Assembly: GCA_001247695.2 (NCBI GenBank)
Contig: LGRX02035493.1
Span: 80,926 to 144,925, forward strand
Reading direction: 5' to 3'
Length of the DNA: 64,000 nt
From: Cymbomonas tetramitiformis
Taxonomy: Eukaryota > Chlorophyta > Pyramimonadophyceae > Pyramimonadales > Pyramimonadaceae
Part shown: positions 18,909 to 29,485 of the stretch, in pieces
Position numbering within the stretch: the first letter of the stretch is position 1
Layout: every line of letters begins with the position of its first letter
Translations under genes and position numbers: made by a program
The notes under the pieces: generated by a model
Told to the model about the DNA's origin: nothing
What the model saw: only the letters and a program-made list of their open reading frames with translations
Databases searched by the model: none

Positions 18909-20508
18909 GCATCGACCGCGGGAACGCCTTGTGCAGCGAGCACGCAGCCCGACAGTACAGTAGCACTATAGTCATATGTAATAGTAGGAACATAATCATA
19001 CTGTATGTTGTAAGCGCGGTGGGAGTAAATAGTCTTAAGTGTCCTATAGCTCGATATGAAATAGTTGTAAATCGATGACGAGAGAGTAAGGGATGGACAT
19101 ACATATTTACTGCAGAACAACACACATTTTAAAGCATATACTTGTTGCCACACATCATATAGCACACAATGTTGTGCAGTGTATATTGCCCTAATAACAG
19201 TGTATATTATTCTTACAGTGTATGCCATCTGGTAGTGTATACGTCACCCCTGAAGTGTGTATCATCTTACGATGTATATCAAAATATAATAACTCCCTCG
19301 GAATATAGTAATTATTTGGATATTAGGTGTCGTTGTATATGGTACCCGCCAGCGACGAATCTTCTTAATTCTAGGTGCCCCGCCCGTTTTTTTAGCGACT
19401 ATAAAATCTTCTAACTCTTAACTTTTGAAAAATTTCCTAGCGGTTATCTTCTTATAGGTGGGTCTTCTTATATATGGGTTCTTACTGTATATCAACTAGC
19501 TAGATATATTACAGCTAACCTATATATATAACAGGTTGTGTGATGCTCACTCCTCGGTGGTTGTGTTGTGTGCCCTCTCGGGAGTGTTCGTGCACACCAG
19601 ATTTTTGCTAGCAAGATGAAAGAGTACCGGTCACTATTTGGAACACGGGATGATGTGGTCTTGCCCACAATATTACTTAATACAAACTCTCCCTCTCTGT
19701 GTAGCTTTGTTCTTTTTTCGAAAGTAGCAGGGCACTTTTTCAGCTCTTTTACACAGGTTGCAAGGCCGGCCTCGGCTCGGTCGGGCTTGCTTGCAGTGAT
19801 GCTCTACTTACTCATTGTTGCGGCTTCTCCGCTCTCTCGTCTGCCCGCGGGCTGTGCTCCCGGGTTTAGCCCCGTCGACTTCCTCCCGATTTTCCCCCCG
19901 CAGATCCACTTCCTTTGCCTGCAGCCCCTTTCCCTTCTCTTTACTCCCGCGCGTGTTTTTCGATGGGTTCTGCTTTCTTTCTACAGTTGAGGCATATTGA
20001 TGTGCAATTGATAGGCAGAGGTTGTAACTTTTTCCCCGCGTGTTTTTCGATGGGTTCTGTTTTTTTTTTCTGCGGTCGAGGTTTATTGATGTATAGCGTG
20101 ATGGTGGTATCCGCGCGTGGGGCACTCCCGCCCCCGCGCGTGTGATGGTGGCATCCGCGCGTGGGGCACTCCCGCCCCCGCGCGCGTGATGGTGGTATCC
20201 GTGCGTGGGGCACTCCCGCCCCTGCGCGCGTGATGGTGGTATATGCGTGTTACCCCGACTGCACGATGTGGAAGTATGGGGGATTACCCCCTGACAAACA
20301 GTATTGAAGTCGGGGGAGGGGTTCAACCCCCAAGTCAAAAATTGAGGGTTTGGGGAGGGTTACCCCCAAGACCCAAAAAGCAGGTCTAGGGAGGGGTAGA
20401 AAAATGTCTCGTGTTGGGGGGGCTAGGGCAAAGTGTGGGCACAGCCGTGCTTTCACAGATTTAGTGATTTACCTCGCATCTCTCGCTCGGGTGGCATGCG
20501 TATGTGTA
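18909..20508. other. Non-coding stretch with minisatellite and GC-rich repeats
   Basis: 18909-19560 is AT-rich with many GTATAT words and no gene. Around 19935-20095 a segment containing GCGTGTTTTTCGATGGGTTCTG is duplicated. At 20099-20245 a ~44-bp unit (ATGGTGGTATCCGCGCGTGG, GGCACTCCCGCCCC) is repeated 3.3 times. At 20270-20400 there are paired GGGG/CCCC runs. The frames in 19568-20338 look like products of this composition. Confidence 0.6.
20099..20245. repeat. 44-bp minisatellite, about 3.3 copies
   Basis: Units start ATGGTGGTATCC or ATGGTGGCATCC and end CCGCGCGTG. Changes between copies are few. Confidence 0.8.
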
Positions 20509-20683
20509 TGCGGAGGAACAGCTCGGCAAGTGGGGACCCGCTGCCGACGGTGAAACAACGGATCACTAAACTCGGATATACAAACGATATATACCCGAGA
20601 TGAGTGACACAGGCTGACCACCGAAGATGACATACAGGAATGACACTAGACTGTACGAACTAGTCGTAGTGTCAATTCCAGCA
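20509..20683 (-). repeat. 3' LTR of element C
   Basis: 175 bp, TGCGGAGGAACAGC...CAATTCCAGCA in plus orientation, matching 22276-22451. The inner ends differ slightly (CGGAGGAACAGC versus CTGGAAACAGCAGC). Confidence 0.85.
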
Positions 20684-20685
20684 CA

Positions 20686-20703
20686 CCACCTCATCTGAGG
20701 TGG
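20686..20703 (-). other. Hairpin/polypurine tract before 3' LTR of C
   Basis: CCACCTCA-TC-TGAGGTGG, a perfect 8-bp stem whose arm forms part of the GGTGGTG purine tract that primes plus-strand DNA. Confidence 0.7.
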
Positions 20704-21130
20704 ACCAGCTAGTGACACTCACCACCCTAGCTACTAGAGTTTACAGAGAAATGTCAAGATGTTAACTCTAGGGAGCTAGTCAAAGTCACAGGTGGCAAGA
20801 TGAATGTACAGGCTAGCAAAATAATACTGCTAAGCCTAGGAAATTGCTAGGACCATTCTGGTCTGCTAAAATTAATGCTCTGCCAGCTAGTGGTGGGTGT
20901 TCCCACAAATCTCGCCTGTCTGCATGTGATGGAGAATGCTAAAAGAATTCCGCCTGTCGGTTTAGCTTTGATATCTCTGCGAACTGTAAGGTCTCTTGCC
21001 ATAAAAAAATGTTCGTCTCAATCGGTAAAGCTGCCCGCTAGTGGTGGGAATTTCAACAACATCCTCTGCCCAAAACTACAGCAAGTGGTGGAGAAATGCC
21101 GAAAGGAACACCGCCTGTCTGTTTAAAGAA

Positions 21131-22069
21131 CTAATAGTAGTCATCATCAGAATCGTAACTAGCATCATCCTCACAATAAGAATCTTCATCATAAAATTCT
21201 GCACCACCAGTTCCAACGGAATCGTGGGCTCCTGCCTCCCAGGCAGCCCACTCCTCTGCGGTGTAGACATCCTCTTCGTCCACAATAGGCTCACCCTCAA
21301 AAGAAAGTGTGCCCACATGAAACTCACTCTGCGGTAAAAACTCTTCCCCAAGTGGGGCCTCGAAACTTCCGCCATAAGAATTCTACTGAAAACCCGTGTC
21401 CAGCTCGAAATCCCGTTCCAATCGATCGGACGAAAAATGCGGAGCGGCCAAGTGGCCATTGTGCTCTTCCTCTTCCTCACAACTGCCATCGGAATCGTCG
21501 AAATACCCAAGTGGGTACTCCGATTCATCCTCATCCTCACTAGGCAAATACTCCTCATAACTGTGAACAACCCCAGAGCCCATATAGGGAGGTACAATGG
21601 GAGGCGCATGGACATAGTGAACTTCGGTTACCACAGGAGGGGCCTGTGGCACCATCTCGCTTGCCCTAGTGGCACTAGGCAAGGGTCTAGTGGTGGAAAC
21701 CTGAGTCGAAACTGATTTTGTCGCCAAAAGAGCCGGCGATTCCCCCACTCCAACATCGCAAAACTTTCCGTTCGAAATTCCAGAAACAGCGGTCTCGGCC
21801 GAAACACCACCAACTTGTGGCTCACTAGCCACCAAGATGTTCAAAACTATCGGAGAATTCTCGGTCGAAACTGCCGAAATCTGAGCCGCCTCACGGAAAT
21901 GCGAAATAGCTAAATGCATGGAAGAGCATAAAGAGGTGAGTTGAGATCTCTTGAGAGTTGAGACTCTCGCAAAACCAGTGTCGATAGATCCCAAAAGAGC
22001 TAGGAGCTCTCCACTCTCCAAAATCTGCGCTGAATTCATAATCGAACAAAGAAGCGAATACAAATCCAA
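21131..22069 (-). pseudogene. Acidic Gag-like protein of element C
   Basis: The 228-residue frame 22069-21383 starts MDLYSLLCSIMNSAQ and has a helical N-terminal part, a Pro/Val linker (VPPYMGSGVVHS) and a strongly acidic C-terminal region (LPSEDEDESEYPLG, CEEEEEHNG). A further acidic segment (TAEEWAAWEAGAHD...) continues in another frame at 21316-21131, so the ORF is probably frameshifted near 21320-21390. No zinc knuckle or enzyme motif is seen. By position it is the element's Gag equivalent, but sequence support is weak. Confidence 0.45.
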
Positions 22070-22256
22070 ATAAAGATCGCAAACGAAAAATCGTCGGAGA
22101 GCACCACCTCGTCGAAATCACCCAAAGCCGTAAGCAGCCGCCTCCAGAAAATACGTAGAATCTGTTCTAAAGCGTCCCACAAGGCGTGGAGACGCTTAAC
22201 CGAAAGATAGGGCGGAAATAAAATAAAATTCTACGCTAAAATTCAGTTCACGCGAA

Positions 22257-22275
22257 CGTGAGAGGGACCATAACC
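22257..22275 (-). other. Primer-binding site of element C
   Basis: GGTTATGGTCCCTCTCACG on the minus strand, directly after the LTR end TTTCCAGCA. Confidence 0.65.
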
Positions 22276-22451
22276 TGCTGGAAACAGCAGCTCAGGCAGT
22301 GGGGACCCGCTGCCGACGGTGAAACAACGGATCACTAAACTCGGATATACAAACGATATATACCCGAGATGAGTGACACAGGCTGACCACCGAAGATGAC
22401 ATACAGGAATGACACTAGACTGTACGAACTAGTCGTAGTGTCAATTCCAGC
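22276..22451 (-). repeat. 5' LTR of element C
   Basis: 176 bp here plus one base at 26021. Element B was inserted at the penultimate base and duplicated CCAGC. It has the same length (177) as the LTR of the fold-back element at 11773. Confidence 0.85.
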
Positions 22452-22706
22452 TGCTGAAATCTGTATAGGCAGCCCTGACCGGGAGTCCCGGTGCAGGCCC
22501 CTATGACAGATTCCTAGGACCAACACTGGACTGCTGACTGATCTGTAGGTTCGTACTGTGACACACGCTGTGTCACAGGTAGGCTAGACTCCGAGACCGT
22601 CCGAGACCGTTCCGGGTATATCTAGCTTAGGGTTTATTTATCTTATACAGTTTATCCACACGAGTACGGGACTTTCTGATATCTAGTGTACTTGGATATT
22701 CCGGTA
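22452..22706 (+). repeat. 5' LTR of element B
   Basis: 255 bp, TGCTGAAATCTGTATAGG...GGATATTCCGGTA. It contains the inverted pair GTGACACACGCTGTGTCAC near 22558-22577. Confidence 0.9.
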
Positions 22707-22725
22707 GGTCGTGGCCCCATCCACG
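22707..22725 (+). other. Primer-binding site of element B
   Basis: GGTCGTGGCCCCATCCACG. Same position as the GGTTATGGGCCC sites but with changes in the stretch opposite the anticodon; identical to the site at 17130. A different or diverged tRNA may be used. Confidence 0.55.
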
Positions 22726-23104
22726 TTTTCATTCCACTTGCTATCTTGGCCATGATTGGCTAAGCAGCCGCTTGAAGAGGTGGTGCGCACTTGCGCGTTT
22801 GGGTGCGACTAGGATTCGGACATGATTTTACGGTAGACGTCCTTTGCGGCTGCGAGTCATGGGCACCGCGCGTTGCTATTGCTCGGTTGTGGCAATGTTC
22901 ATTTACGTTGTTTTACCTGCCCTGATCCCGCTGGTTTACGTATTTTGGGCTGGTGCTCCGGACGCCTTCGACCACATCGACATTTGCAAGTGCCCCACGC
23001 TCTTTTCGCCGCTCCGCACGTTCTGCCGTTACGTCATCCCTCCATTTCCGCCACAACACCCAAACGTGCTACCGCGCATCATCTTTTCTCTGGCTTTCAG
23101 AAGA

Positions 23105-25432
23105 ATGGCGACATCTACACGAGCTCGCAAACGCCTATTGAAGGACTCCGACTTGGACGCCTCTATACGGCTTTTGGATGCGGTTCGGGACACTCCGACC
23201 GCTAGCACTCCACCTGTGGTGCCCCCTGCTGTTTCCAGCAACTCCGACACCGCTGTCGCGTTGCGGAAACATCTTGTTGACCAGCACGCCGCTGTTGACG
23301 TGGTCTACAAGGGGAGGTTGCATCGGGCTTGGGCCAAGGGTATCCGCGAGGATATCCTTGGTTCCAAGAAACATCATTATCGTGGTACTGACGACACCGA
23401 CCGCCTCTCCGAGTTGGTGGTGCAGCTTCGGACCGAGTTTGAGTCCGCTGGACTGGACTTGACCCCCTTTGACCTCGACGACCCAACCTCTCTGGTTATC
23501 GAGAAGGTGAATGGGCTTCTCTATGACGTCTTGGCCCTCGTCGTGGAGCGGAACTCTGTGGCCGACACCTGGCTTCGGGGTACGGACTCTTCGGCTGACC
23601 GAGATGGGCGTCGAGCTCTCATCGACATCATCAAGGGGAGCGTGCCGGCGTTCTTACGCGAGAGCCACCAGCAGGAGCACGCAGCGCTTCGTTATCCCGC
23701 AGGCGTTGACCCGCAGCCGATCTTGGCTCGTGAGCAACGTCTGGTGCGGGATAACCGCGCTCCTGACTGGCGGCCCACTGACGAGACCCGCAAGCTCTCG
23801 TTGTACAACCGCCTCGACCCGGTCTTCTACGCGGCTGTGAAGGTGCGATATCCGCTTGCGGGTGACCTCGGCGGAGTTACTCTCCGCTCGCTGCAAGCTC
23901 TCGTCGTGGCCATCTTCCAGGCATGGGCACAGTCGGACGAGGGGGCGTCGGCACGTGAGAAGCAGGTGCTGGGGGTGGACGGTAAGCCCTCCGCTCTGGT
24001 CACGTCGTCGGAGTACACGGTACTCCTCGAGGAGATCGCGGCCTTAAAGGCCTTGGTGCGAGGTGGCCGTGCGGGCGGGGGACAGCAGCCGCAGCCGCAG
24101 CATCGGGGGAAGCAGCATCCGAGGGGGTTTCGCGTGGGTGCAGGCAACCCCCCCGCGGTCGGCTTTGACCGCGACAGCATGAGAGCGAAGCCGCTGTGCC
24201 ACCGCTGCCGCAAGGCCGGTAAAGGTGAGGTATATCACCCGTATCGCGACTGCCCGCTTGGCGGTCGCCAGCACTCACCAGCCACGGCCGCGGCTTTCTG
24301 CATTCCCATTGAGCAGGAGGACGCGGAGGGCCTGCACGCATTGGCGCTCGTGCAGGTCTTCCAGGACGCGGCGGACAGTGGACCGGAGGCCTTCTCGCAT
24401 GCGGCGTTGGCGTATGGTCCACCCGCGGTGCTCTCCGCGGACGGCGTCGGTGGGATCGACGTAGCGGCCTACGGGTTCAGCGTGCCGCCTCCGCCTTCTG
24501 GCGGGACCGACGACGAGGACATCTTGCGGCGGCTTGATGCCCTCACCTCTGAGGTTCAGGCCGCCCAAGAAAAGGTACATTACACTCACGCATCCTTTGT
24601 TCCTGGGAGTGCGGTTGAGGAGCATGCGTCGGCTCTGGTGTGTGGCCCTGCCGCTGCGGCGGGGATCACACCGGAGGGGCAGGTTCCGGCAGGTGGTGCG
24701 GCGGCATCGGCGTCCGCCGTGCCGGCCCCTGCTATGCCTGTTTCGCAGGCGAAGGATGTACGGCCCGCGCCAGTTCAATCGGCGCGGGTGACCACCACAG
24801 AGGCGACATGCGGTGAGTTCGGAGGCTTCGTGCAGACGGTGAATCACGCCGCCGTCCACCCCTCTGACCTGACAGGCTATGACACGGACGACTACGAGGA
24901 TTACGCCGACGGTACTTTCGCGGTTAAGCCGCGGGCTCCGTCCGGTGCTGTCGGATGCGGTGTGCCGCCTTTCGGCTTCGGCACTCCGGCGATCGGCGCT
25001 CTCGCGGTGCTCTCTCTGTTGTGCATTTCTTTTGCAGGTGTATCTGCTTCGGCGTCCACAGCTTCTGCTGTGTCGGCATGTGCACCGGCTACGGAGGTGC
25101 CTTCGCCTGGTGGTGATCTCGATTGGGAGGCTCCGTCATTTTTCTCTACGAATGATTTTCTTGATCCGGTGATGACGGCTCAGGGTCTCCTGTTGCTTGA
25201 CGATGTGCCACAGCTTCAGCCGCCCGAGCCTCCTGACACTTTGAGCTTTTTAGCATTTCAGGATTTGGCTCAAGCGGATTTGGGTATTGACATGGCATTC
25301 TACTACGGCATGGCCTTACATGAGAGCGGACCTCTGGATGTTCAGCACTACTACGGTGCTGGTTACTTTACTTCCTACTATGGGATGGACTTCCGTGAGG
25401 CCACCGCTGACTACTTTGATACTGTCGATTGA
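23105..25432 (+). CDS. Gag-like protein of element B, zinc knuckle and hydrophobic tail
   Basis: 775 residues from the Met at 23105 (MATSTRARKR). An in-frame Met at 22844 exists, but the added part looks like leader translation. Residues ~100-290 form a helical Gag core (NGLLYDVLALVVERN; DGRRALIDIIKGSVPAFL). Near 365-385 lies a knuckle with spacing CX2CX9HX4C (CHRC...YHPYRDC), the same unusual CX2CX9H as in element E. An Ala/Pro-rich linker, an acidic tract (YDTDDYEDYADG, ~592), GCGVPPFGFG and a hydrophobic segment GALAVLSLLCISFAGVSA (~630-650) follow, then an acidic Tyr-rich end. The hydrophobic segment could be a membrane anchor. No enzyme domains are present. The ORF is intact. Confidence 0.7.
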   Translation: MATSTRARKRLLKDSDLDASIRLLDAVRDTPTASTPPVVPPAVSSNSDTAVALRKHLVDQHAAVDVVYKGRLHRAWAKGIREDILGSKKHHYRGTDDTDRLSELVVQLRTEFESAGLDLTPFDLDDPTSLVIEKVNGLLYDVLALVVERNSVADTWLRGTDSSADRDGRRALIDIIKGSVPAFLRESHQQEHAALRYPAGVDPQPILAREQRLVRDNRAPDWRPTDETRKLSLYNRLDPVFYAAVKVRYPLAGDLGGVTLRSLQALVVAIFQAWAQSDEGASAREKQVLGVDGKPSALVTSSEYTVLLEEIAALKALVRGGRAGGGQQPQPQHRGKQHPRGFRVGAGNPPAVGFDRDSMRAKPLCHRCRKAGKGEVYHPYRDCPLGGRQHSPATAAAFCIPIEQEDAEGLHALALVQVFQDAADSGPEAFSHAALAYGPPAVLSADGVGGIDVAAYGFSVPPPPSGGTDDEDILRRLDALTSEVQAAQEKVHYTHASFVPGSAVEEHASALVCGPAAAAGITPEGQVPAGGAAASASAVPAPAMPVSQAKDVRPAPVQSARVTTTEATCGEFGGFVQTVNHAAVHPSDLTGYDTDDYEDYADGTFAVKPRAPSGAVGCGVPPFGFGTPAIGALAVLSLLCISFAGVSASASTASAVSACAPATEVPSPGGDLDWEAPSFFSTNDFLDPVMTAQGLLLLDDVPQLQPPEPPDTLSFLAFQDLAQADLGIDMAFYYGMALHESGPLDVQHYYGAGYFTSYYGMDFREATADYFDTVD

Positions 25433-25760
25433 CTTCTTGCTCACTCTGGAGGCACACCAACATGGTGGTGTGCAGAACTCCTGTGACTTCAAAGACTTCT
25501 TCAATCTGGTTTATGTTTTGCTTTGACACCTTTGAAATCTTCACTTTGACTTGCTGGCACAGAGCCTTTCAGTGGTTTAGCAGGACCTTAATTGCCTGTG
25601 AGTTTCTGCTCTTGTGCTAGCTAGAGGGTTCTAATTTGTGTATCAGAATTGCACAGTTGGATTAGCAGTTGGACTTGTCACCTAGCTCCTGCCCTAACAC
25701 TAACAGCCTTACATTTTCTGACTCTCCTAGCCAGTCACCACCCACAGTGCTGGGGTGGTG

Positions 25761-26015
25761 TGCTGAAATCTGTATAGGCAGCCCTGACTGGGAGTCCCGG
25801 TGCAGGCCCCTATGACAGATTCCTAGGACCAACACTGGACTACTGACTGATCTGTAGGTTCGTACTGTGACACACGCTGTGTCACAGGTAGGCTAGACAC
25901 CGAGACCGTCCGAGACCGTTCCGGGTATATCTAGCTTAGGGTTTATTTATCTTATACAGTTTATCCTCACGAGTACGGGACTTTCTGATATCTAGTGTAC
26001 TTGGATATTCCGGTA
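25761..26015 (+). repeat. 3' LTR of element B
   Basis: 255 bp, about 98% identical to 22452-22706. Confidence 0.9.
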
Positions 26016-26026
26016 CCAGCAGTGTA

Positions 26027-28660
26027 TGTCGCATTTTCCATTTTCCATTATATGTAGTTTTCGACAGTTTCCCGCACGCTAAACCGTCATTTGTTAAATA
26101 TGCAATTTTAACTTAAGGCAGAACGCTTTCTCTCTTGCGGTGTGCCCCAGCAACGAATTCTAAGATCATGGATTCGGATCTAAGTAGCGTGTGGCTATAA
26201 CATATCATCATATATTCCTGTCGAGTACGTGGGTACCCGCTTCGCGTAGAATTCTAAACTATATATCGCATAACGATCGCAACTATTGGAGGTTTCAAAA
26301 TCCCGAAATTCCACCTACTATACCCAAATGAACGCGTCAACCCACACCGAGATGTGTGGCTGACCGTTACGTTTGGTGCTATTCGTTTTGGAAAGAATCC
26401 ATGTATAAACAACTATTTTTTATAACGCTTCCCTCGCCCGCGATGCGCATGCTCGCTTGGAAGCGAGCGCTCGGTTGAGGGAAGAAACCCTAGCGGAATG
26501 CGGACGCGTGGACGCGGTTGACACCTGCGTTTCAGCTAGATAGAGGTGACAATGCACTGCCAGACCCTCAGTATAATTTCCTCATATATATGCGTATATG
26601 ATACAATATGCGTGATATGCTCATGCCGTGCAGTATGCGTCCATGTCGGGCGTGAGCACCGCTAAATACTGTACTCCTACTGACTAGTCACTATCTCAGG
26701 ATGGACTCATCTGACTCAGGGGTCATGACCGTTTGCACCGGTCAGAGCGGCCCGAGGAGTACACTGCCGGATGCTCAATATGATTTTGGTATGCTTATAT
26801 GACATGCGCGATATTCTCATGTTGTGCACTATGTGTCCCTACTGGGTGTGAGTCGAGATGATGGCTGGCTCGAATCACGCCCATTACCCGGCCCTCCCTC
26901 ACAACGGTATAAACCGCCCAACATCCTGATTCCGGATGAATCTTACTCTCGTGAAAAATATGTTGTTCCCGCTAACACTAATTATAATGTATATGCAAAG
27001 GTGTGTCGTGTTTGGTATACGCACTTACGCGGTAGTATACCGAACACATGGGAGAGTGAAAGGAGGCGTGCGTGCATGAGTGACATACTTGCACGCCGCT
27101 CCACATCGCGAACCTGCTCCATGATTTCCCCGAGCTCACCTAGAACGCCATCGTCGTCGTCCTCCGCAACGAAGCCTTAGGCGGAGCCATTCACGTCCCC
27201 CGTCGCTCCGCGCCAAGCCATCACCACCGCTGGCGCACTATACTGCCGCACTGCGGCCGCCCCGCAATGGGCAACCTGCTGGAAAACGTGGCAGAGGGTT
27301 GCCACTCGGTTCCTCGGTAACGTGGGAAATTTGTCGCCATAGGGGTTTTTTGTCGTCAATAGGGAAATTTGCCACCACGACCAACAAAAACTCGCCTACG
27401 ATTTAGGTTCGTGACGACACACAATGTCACATGCCGATTCGGACTAGAACGGCTGTGGCCTGAGTCGTGCGGCTAGTTAACATTATCCTAACACAATGAT
27501 CCATATATGAAAAGTGATATTTACATACTAGTTCTTGTTTCGTGACCCAAGTGACAGTGACACGGGTTGGAATCCGGGAGTACGCTGTGAAACACTGTGA
27601 CTGTTGAGTGCAGTGACACTATCACGGTAAAGATTCCGGCAGGAAATACCCTGTGGAACCATTTTCACGCACGCAAAGGAAAGAGTGCCCCACGGTCGAG
27701 ACCCGGCCTTTACGCGTGTTACAGATCTATAGATAGGGACGAGAGATGATCCTCGAACCCTTTAACGTGCAGATAAGGGACAGAAGTGAACAAACCCTTT
27801 GATGCAAGGGGCCGTGGGAGAATCAACATCTTGTGTTATGAGCGCTATTGTAGGAAACGATTACCATGCATAGCGCCACAAATGCTCAAGCTTACAATTT
27901 TGGGTCTCCGAGATGGACCTCAAGTGCATACGGCCGTCAGTCTATCGGTAGGCGATAGTAGGCTCCAAAATCCCACAACAGACTTGGTTTTCAGGTCGTG
28001 AGAGGGGCCGCACCCCCCCCAGGCCGTGGAACCATGAGGTCAAAGGAGAGTTCAGATTCCCCGAGGAACAAAGCGTCGGCAGCCTATCTGTGGTTACTAG
28101 TTTCTAACACATAACTTGGCGGATTATGTACAGACCGTGCACCTCTCCTTGCTCGCTAAGTCAAGAAGCATCCGCTACGCAGCTGCAGGTGATTGCTACC
28201 CCAATTCATGTTTTCGAACGTCCTTGGCAAGGTATCTGCGAACGCGGGTTGCAGAAAATAAGACAGGCTCCTCAAACCATCCCGTCATCCGGATGCTACA
28301 AGCCTGGCACGTCTCGAGTTGAAAAGAAAGAGCTCGGATAGGCGAGACGCCCTCTCAGCCGCCGGCACTCTCGCTCGGATTCAACCCCGTGGTCTCGTGG
28401 CTACCGTCTGAAAACTTGCCAAGCCAACTTTGACCGACTATCCAAACATACCTGGTGGGTTTTGGTACCATCTGCGAAGGCACACCCCTGGCCGAGCCTA
28501 TAGTGCCACGTTATATTTGAGGCGGCCATCGGACTGCCATCACGGGGGCAACTCACCGAGCTCGAGGGCTAAAAAACGCAGGAAGACACCACTCTTTCGG
28601 TCGGAGACCAACAGCTCCGCCGGAAGGCCCAGGGCTCTCAAGGTAAAATAACTACACAGA
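26027..28660. other. Stretch without recognised gene
   Basis: No convincing gene. A ~95-bp segment is duplicated in diverged form at about 26560-26660 and 26765-26855 (shared order: CTCA.TAT, TATGCGTATATGA, GTGATATGCTCATG, GTCCAT..CGGGCGTGAG). 27550-27630 contains repeated AGTGACA words. The 118-residue frame at 26824-27180 has no features I recognise. Confidence 0.5.
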
Positions 28661-28664
28661 TTGA

Positions 28665-28683
28665 TGGTGTTTAAACAACACCA
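28665..28683 (-). promoter_or_regulatory. Histone mRNA 3' stem-loop downstream of H2A
   Basis: On the minus strand TGGTGTT-GTTTA-AACACCA, a perfect 7-bp stem, 27 nt after the H2A stop. The identical stem occurs after H2B. Replication-dependent histone mRNAs of animals and several algae end in such a stem-loop instead of a poly(A) tail. Confidence 0.7.
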
Positions 28684-28710
28684 GTTTTGTTAGAGGGCTC
28701 AGCCGACTGT

Positions 28711-29085
28711 TTATTCGGCCTTCTTGCCGGTTTTCTTAGGGAGAAGCACCTGATGGATGTTGGGAAGCACGCCACCACCGGAAATGGTGACCTGGCCAAG
28801 AAGCTTGGAGAGCTCCTCGTCATTGCGCACGGCCAACTGGATATGACGGGGGACGATGCGGGTCTTCTTGTTGTCACGAGAGGCGTTACCAGCCAACTCG
28901 AGGACCTCTGCAGTCAAATACTCAAGCACTGCGGCAAGGTACACGGGGGCACCCGCGCCCACACGAGTGGCATACTTGCCTGCCTTGAGATACCTGGCAA
29001 TACGGCCGACAGGGAACTGGAGTCCCGCCTTCGCCGAGCGAGTCACGGACTTCTTCCCAGACTTTCCCTTTCCGCGGCCAGACAT
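28711..29085 (-). CDS. Histone H2A
   Basis: 124 residues, intronless, full length. [16 protein letters not shown] is a typical basic tail. [20 protein letters not shown] and [20 protein letters not shown] form the histone fold, followed by [20 protein letters not shown] (acidic patch and docking domain). The C-tail ends KKTGKKAE without an SQ motif, so it is canonical H2A rather than H2A.X. The protein pairs with H2B in nucleosomes. It is divergent from H2B at 29486 with a 400-bp shared promoter, the usual arrangement. A TATA-like TTTTAAAG lies about 80 bp upstream (near 29165). Expression is probably S-phase, inferred from the 3' stem-loop. Confidence 0.98.
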   Translation of the reverse strand: MSGRGKGKSGKKSVTRSAKAGLQFPVGRIARYLKAGKYATRVGAGAPVYLAAVLEYLTAEVLELAGNASRDNKKTRIVPRHIQLAVRNDEELSKLLGQVTISGGGVLPNIHQVLLPKKTGKKAE

Positions 29086-29485
29086 GTTTGATTAGTAACT
29101 TGAAGTTGAGAGAACTGGTGTGAATTCCTGAGAGTTGTGATTAAAACGAACTCCTTGCCAACGCTTTAAAAGCTTCCTGAGCTGGTGACTTGAAATCTGG
29201 GACGGACAGGGCCAGTTCGAATGGCCAATCAAAATATCTCAAGGTTATTTCCAAAGATCGATGTTGGCAATCGACAGGGTTTGTCAAAGATTACTGATCC
29301 TGCACTCTTGTATAAATTACTTTTCATTGGTCGATGAAGACCTCACTCTCAGCTTGCGTAATGATCCGGAAGTCGTCACTTTTACGACCGCTCTCTCGGC
29401 TATAATATGAACCCGAATTCAAGCTATCATTCAAAACATACACTTTACTCCCTGCAATACCACACCCAATCTCTCATACCTGAAA
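29086..29485. promoter_or_regulatory. Bidirectional H2A/H2B promoter
   Basis: 400 bp between the two start codons. TATAATAT at 29401-29408 is ~80 bp before the H2B ATG. CTTTAAAAGC at about 29163-29172 is ~80 bp before the H2A ATG on the other strand, so the layout is nearly symmetrical. CCAAT-type boxes lie in the middle (GGCCAATC near 29222, CATTGGTC near 29325), plus a TATAAATTA near 29311. Confidence 0.7.

Larger units (their letters stand above)
22452..26015 (+). mobile_element. LTR element B (copia-like, Gag only), nested in C
   Basis: Duplication CCAGC at 22447-22451 and 26016-26020. Two 255-bp LTRs (22452-22706 and 25761-26015) differ at about four positions, so the insertion is recent. 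Primer site GGTCGTGGCCCCATCCACG follows the left LTR. A CCACCC...GGGTGG hairpin and GGTG purine tract precede the right LTR. The internal region holds one long Gag ORF and no pol. The LTRs run TG...TA, not TG...CA. Confidence 0.9.
20509..26021 (-). mobile_element. LTR element C (minus strand), split by element B
   Basis: Flanked by the duplication GTGTA (20504-20508 and 26022-26026). The 3' LTR is 20509-20683 and the 5' LTR 22276-22451, whose last outer base now lies at 26021, beyond element B. Primer site GGTTATGGTCCCTCTCACG is at 22257-22275. A perfect CCACCTCA-TC-TGAGGTGG hairpin (20686-20703) overlaps the purine tract next to the 3' LTR. The element alone is about 1.94 kb and encodes one acidic Gag-like ORF. 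Its LTR is the same family as the fold-back element at 11773. Confidence 0.85.

Noticed and set aside
19568..20338. Frames in both strands over the 44-bp minisatellite
   Set aside because: Repeat-derived (HARIPPSR / GALPPPR units) and GC-driven.
20509..22451. Element C as the host of the C2H2/HTH gene at 17.5-18.9 kb
   Set aside because: C's own duplication GTGTA closes it at 20509. The zinc-finger gene lies outside and on the opposite strand.
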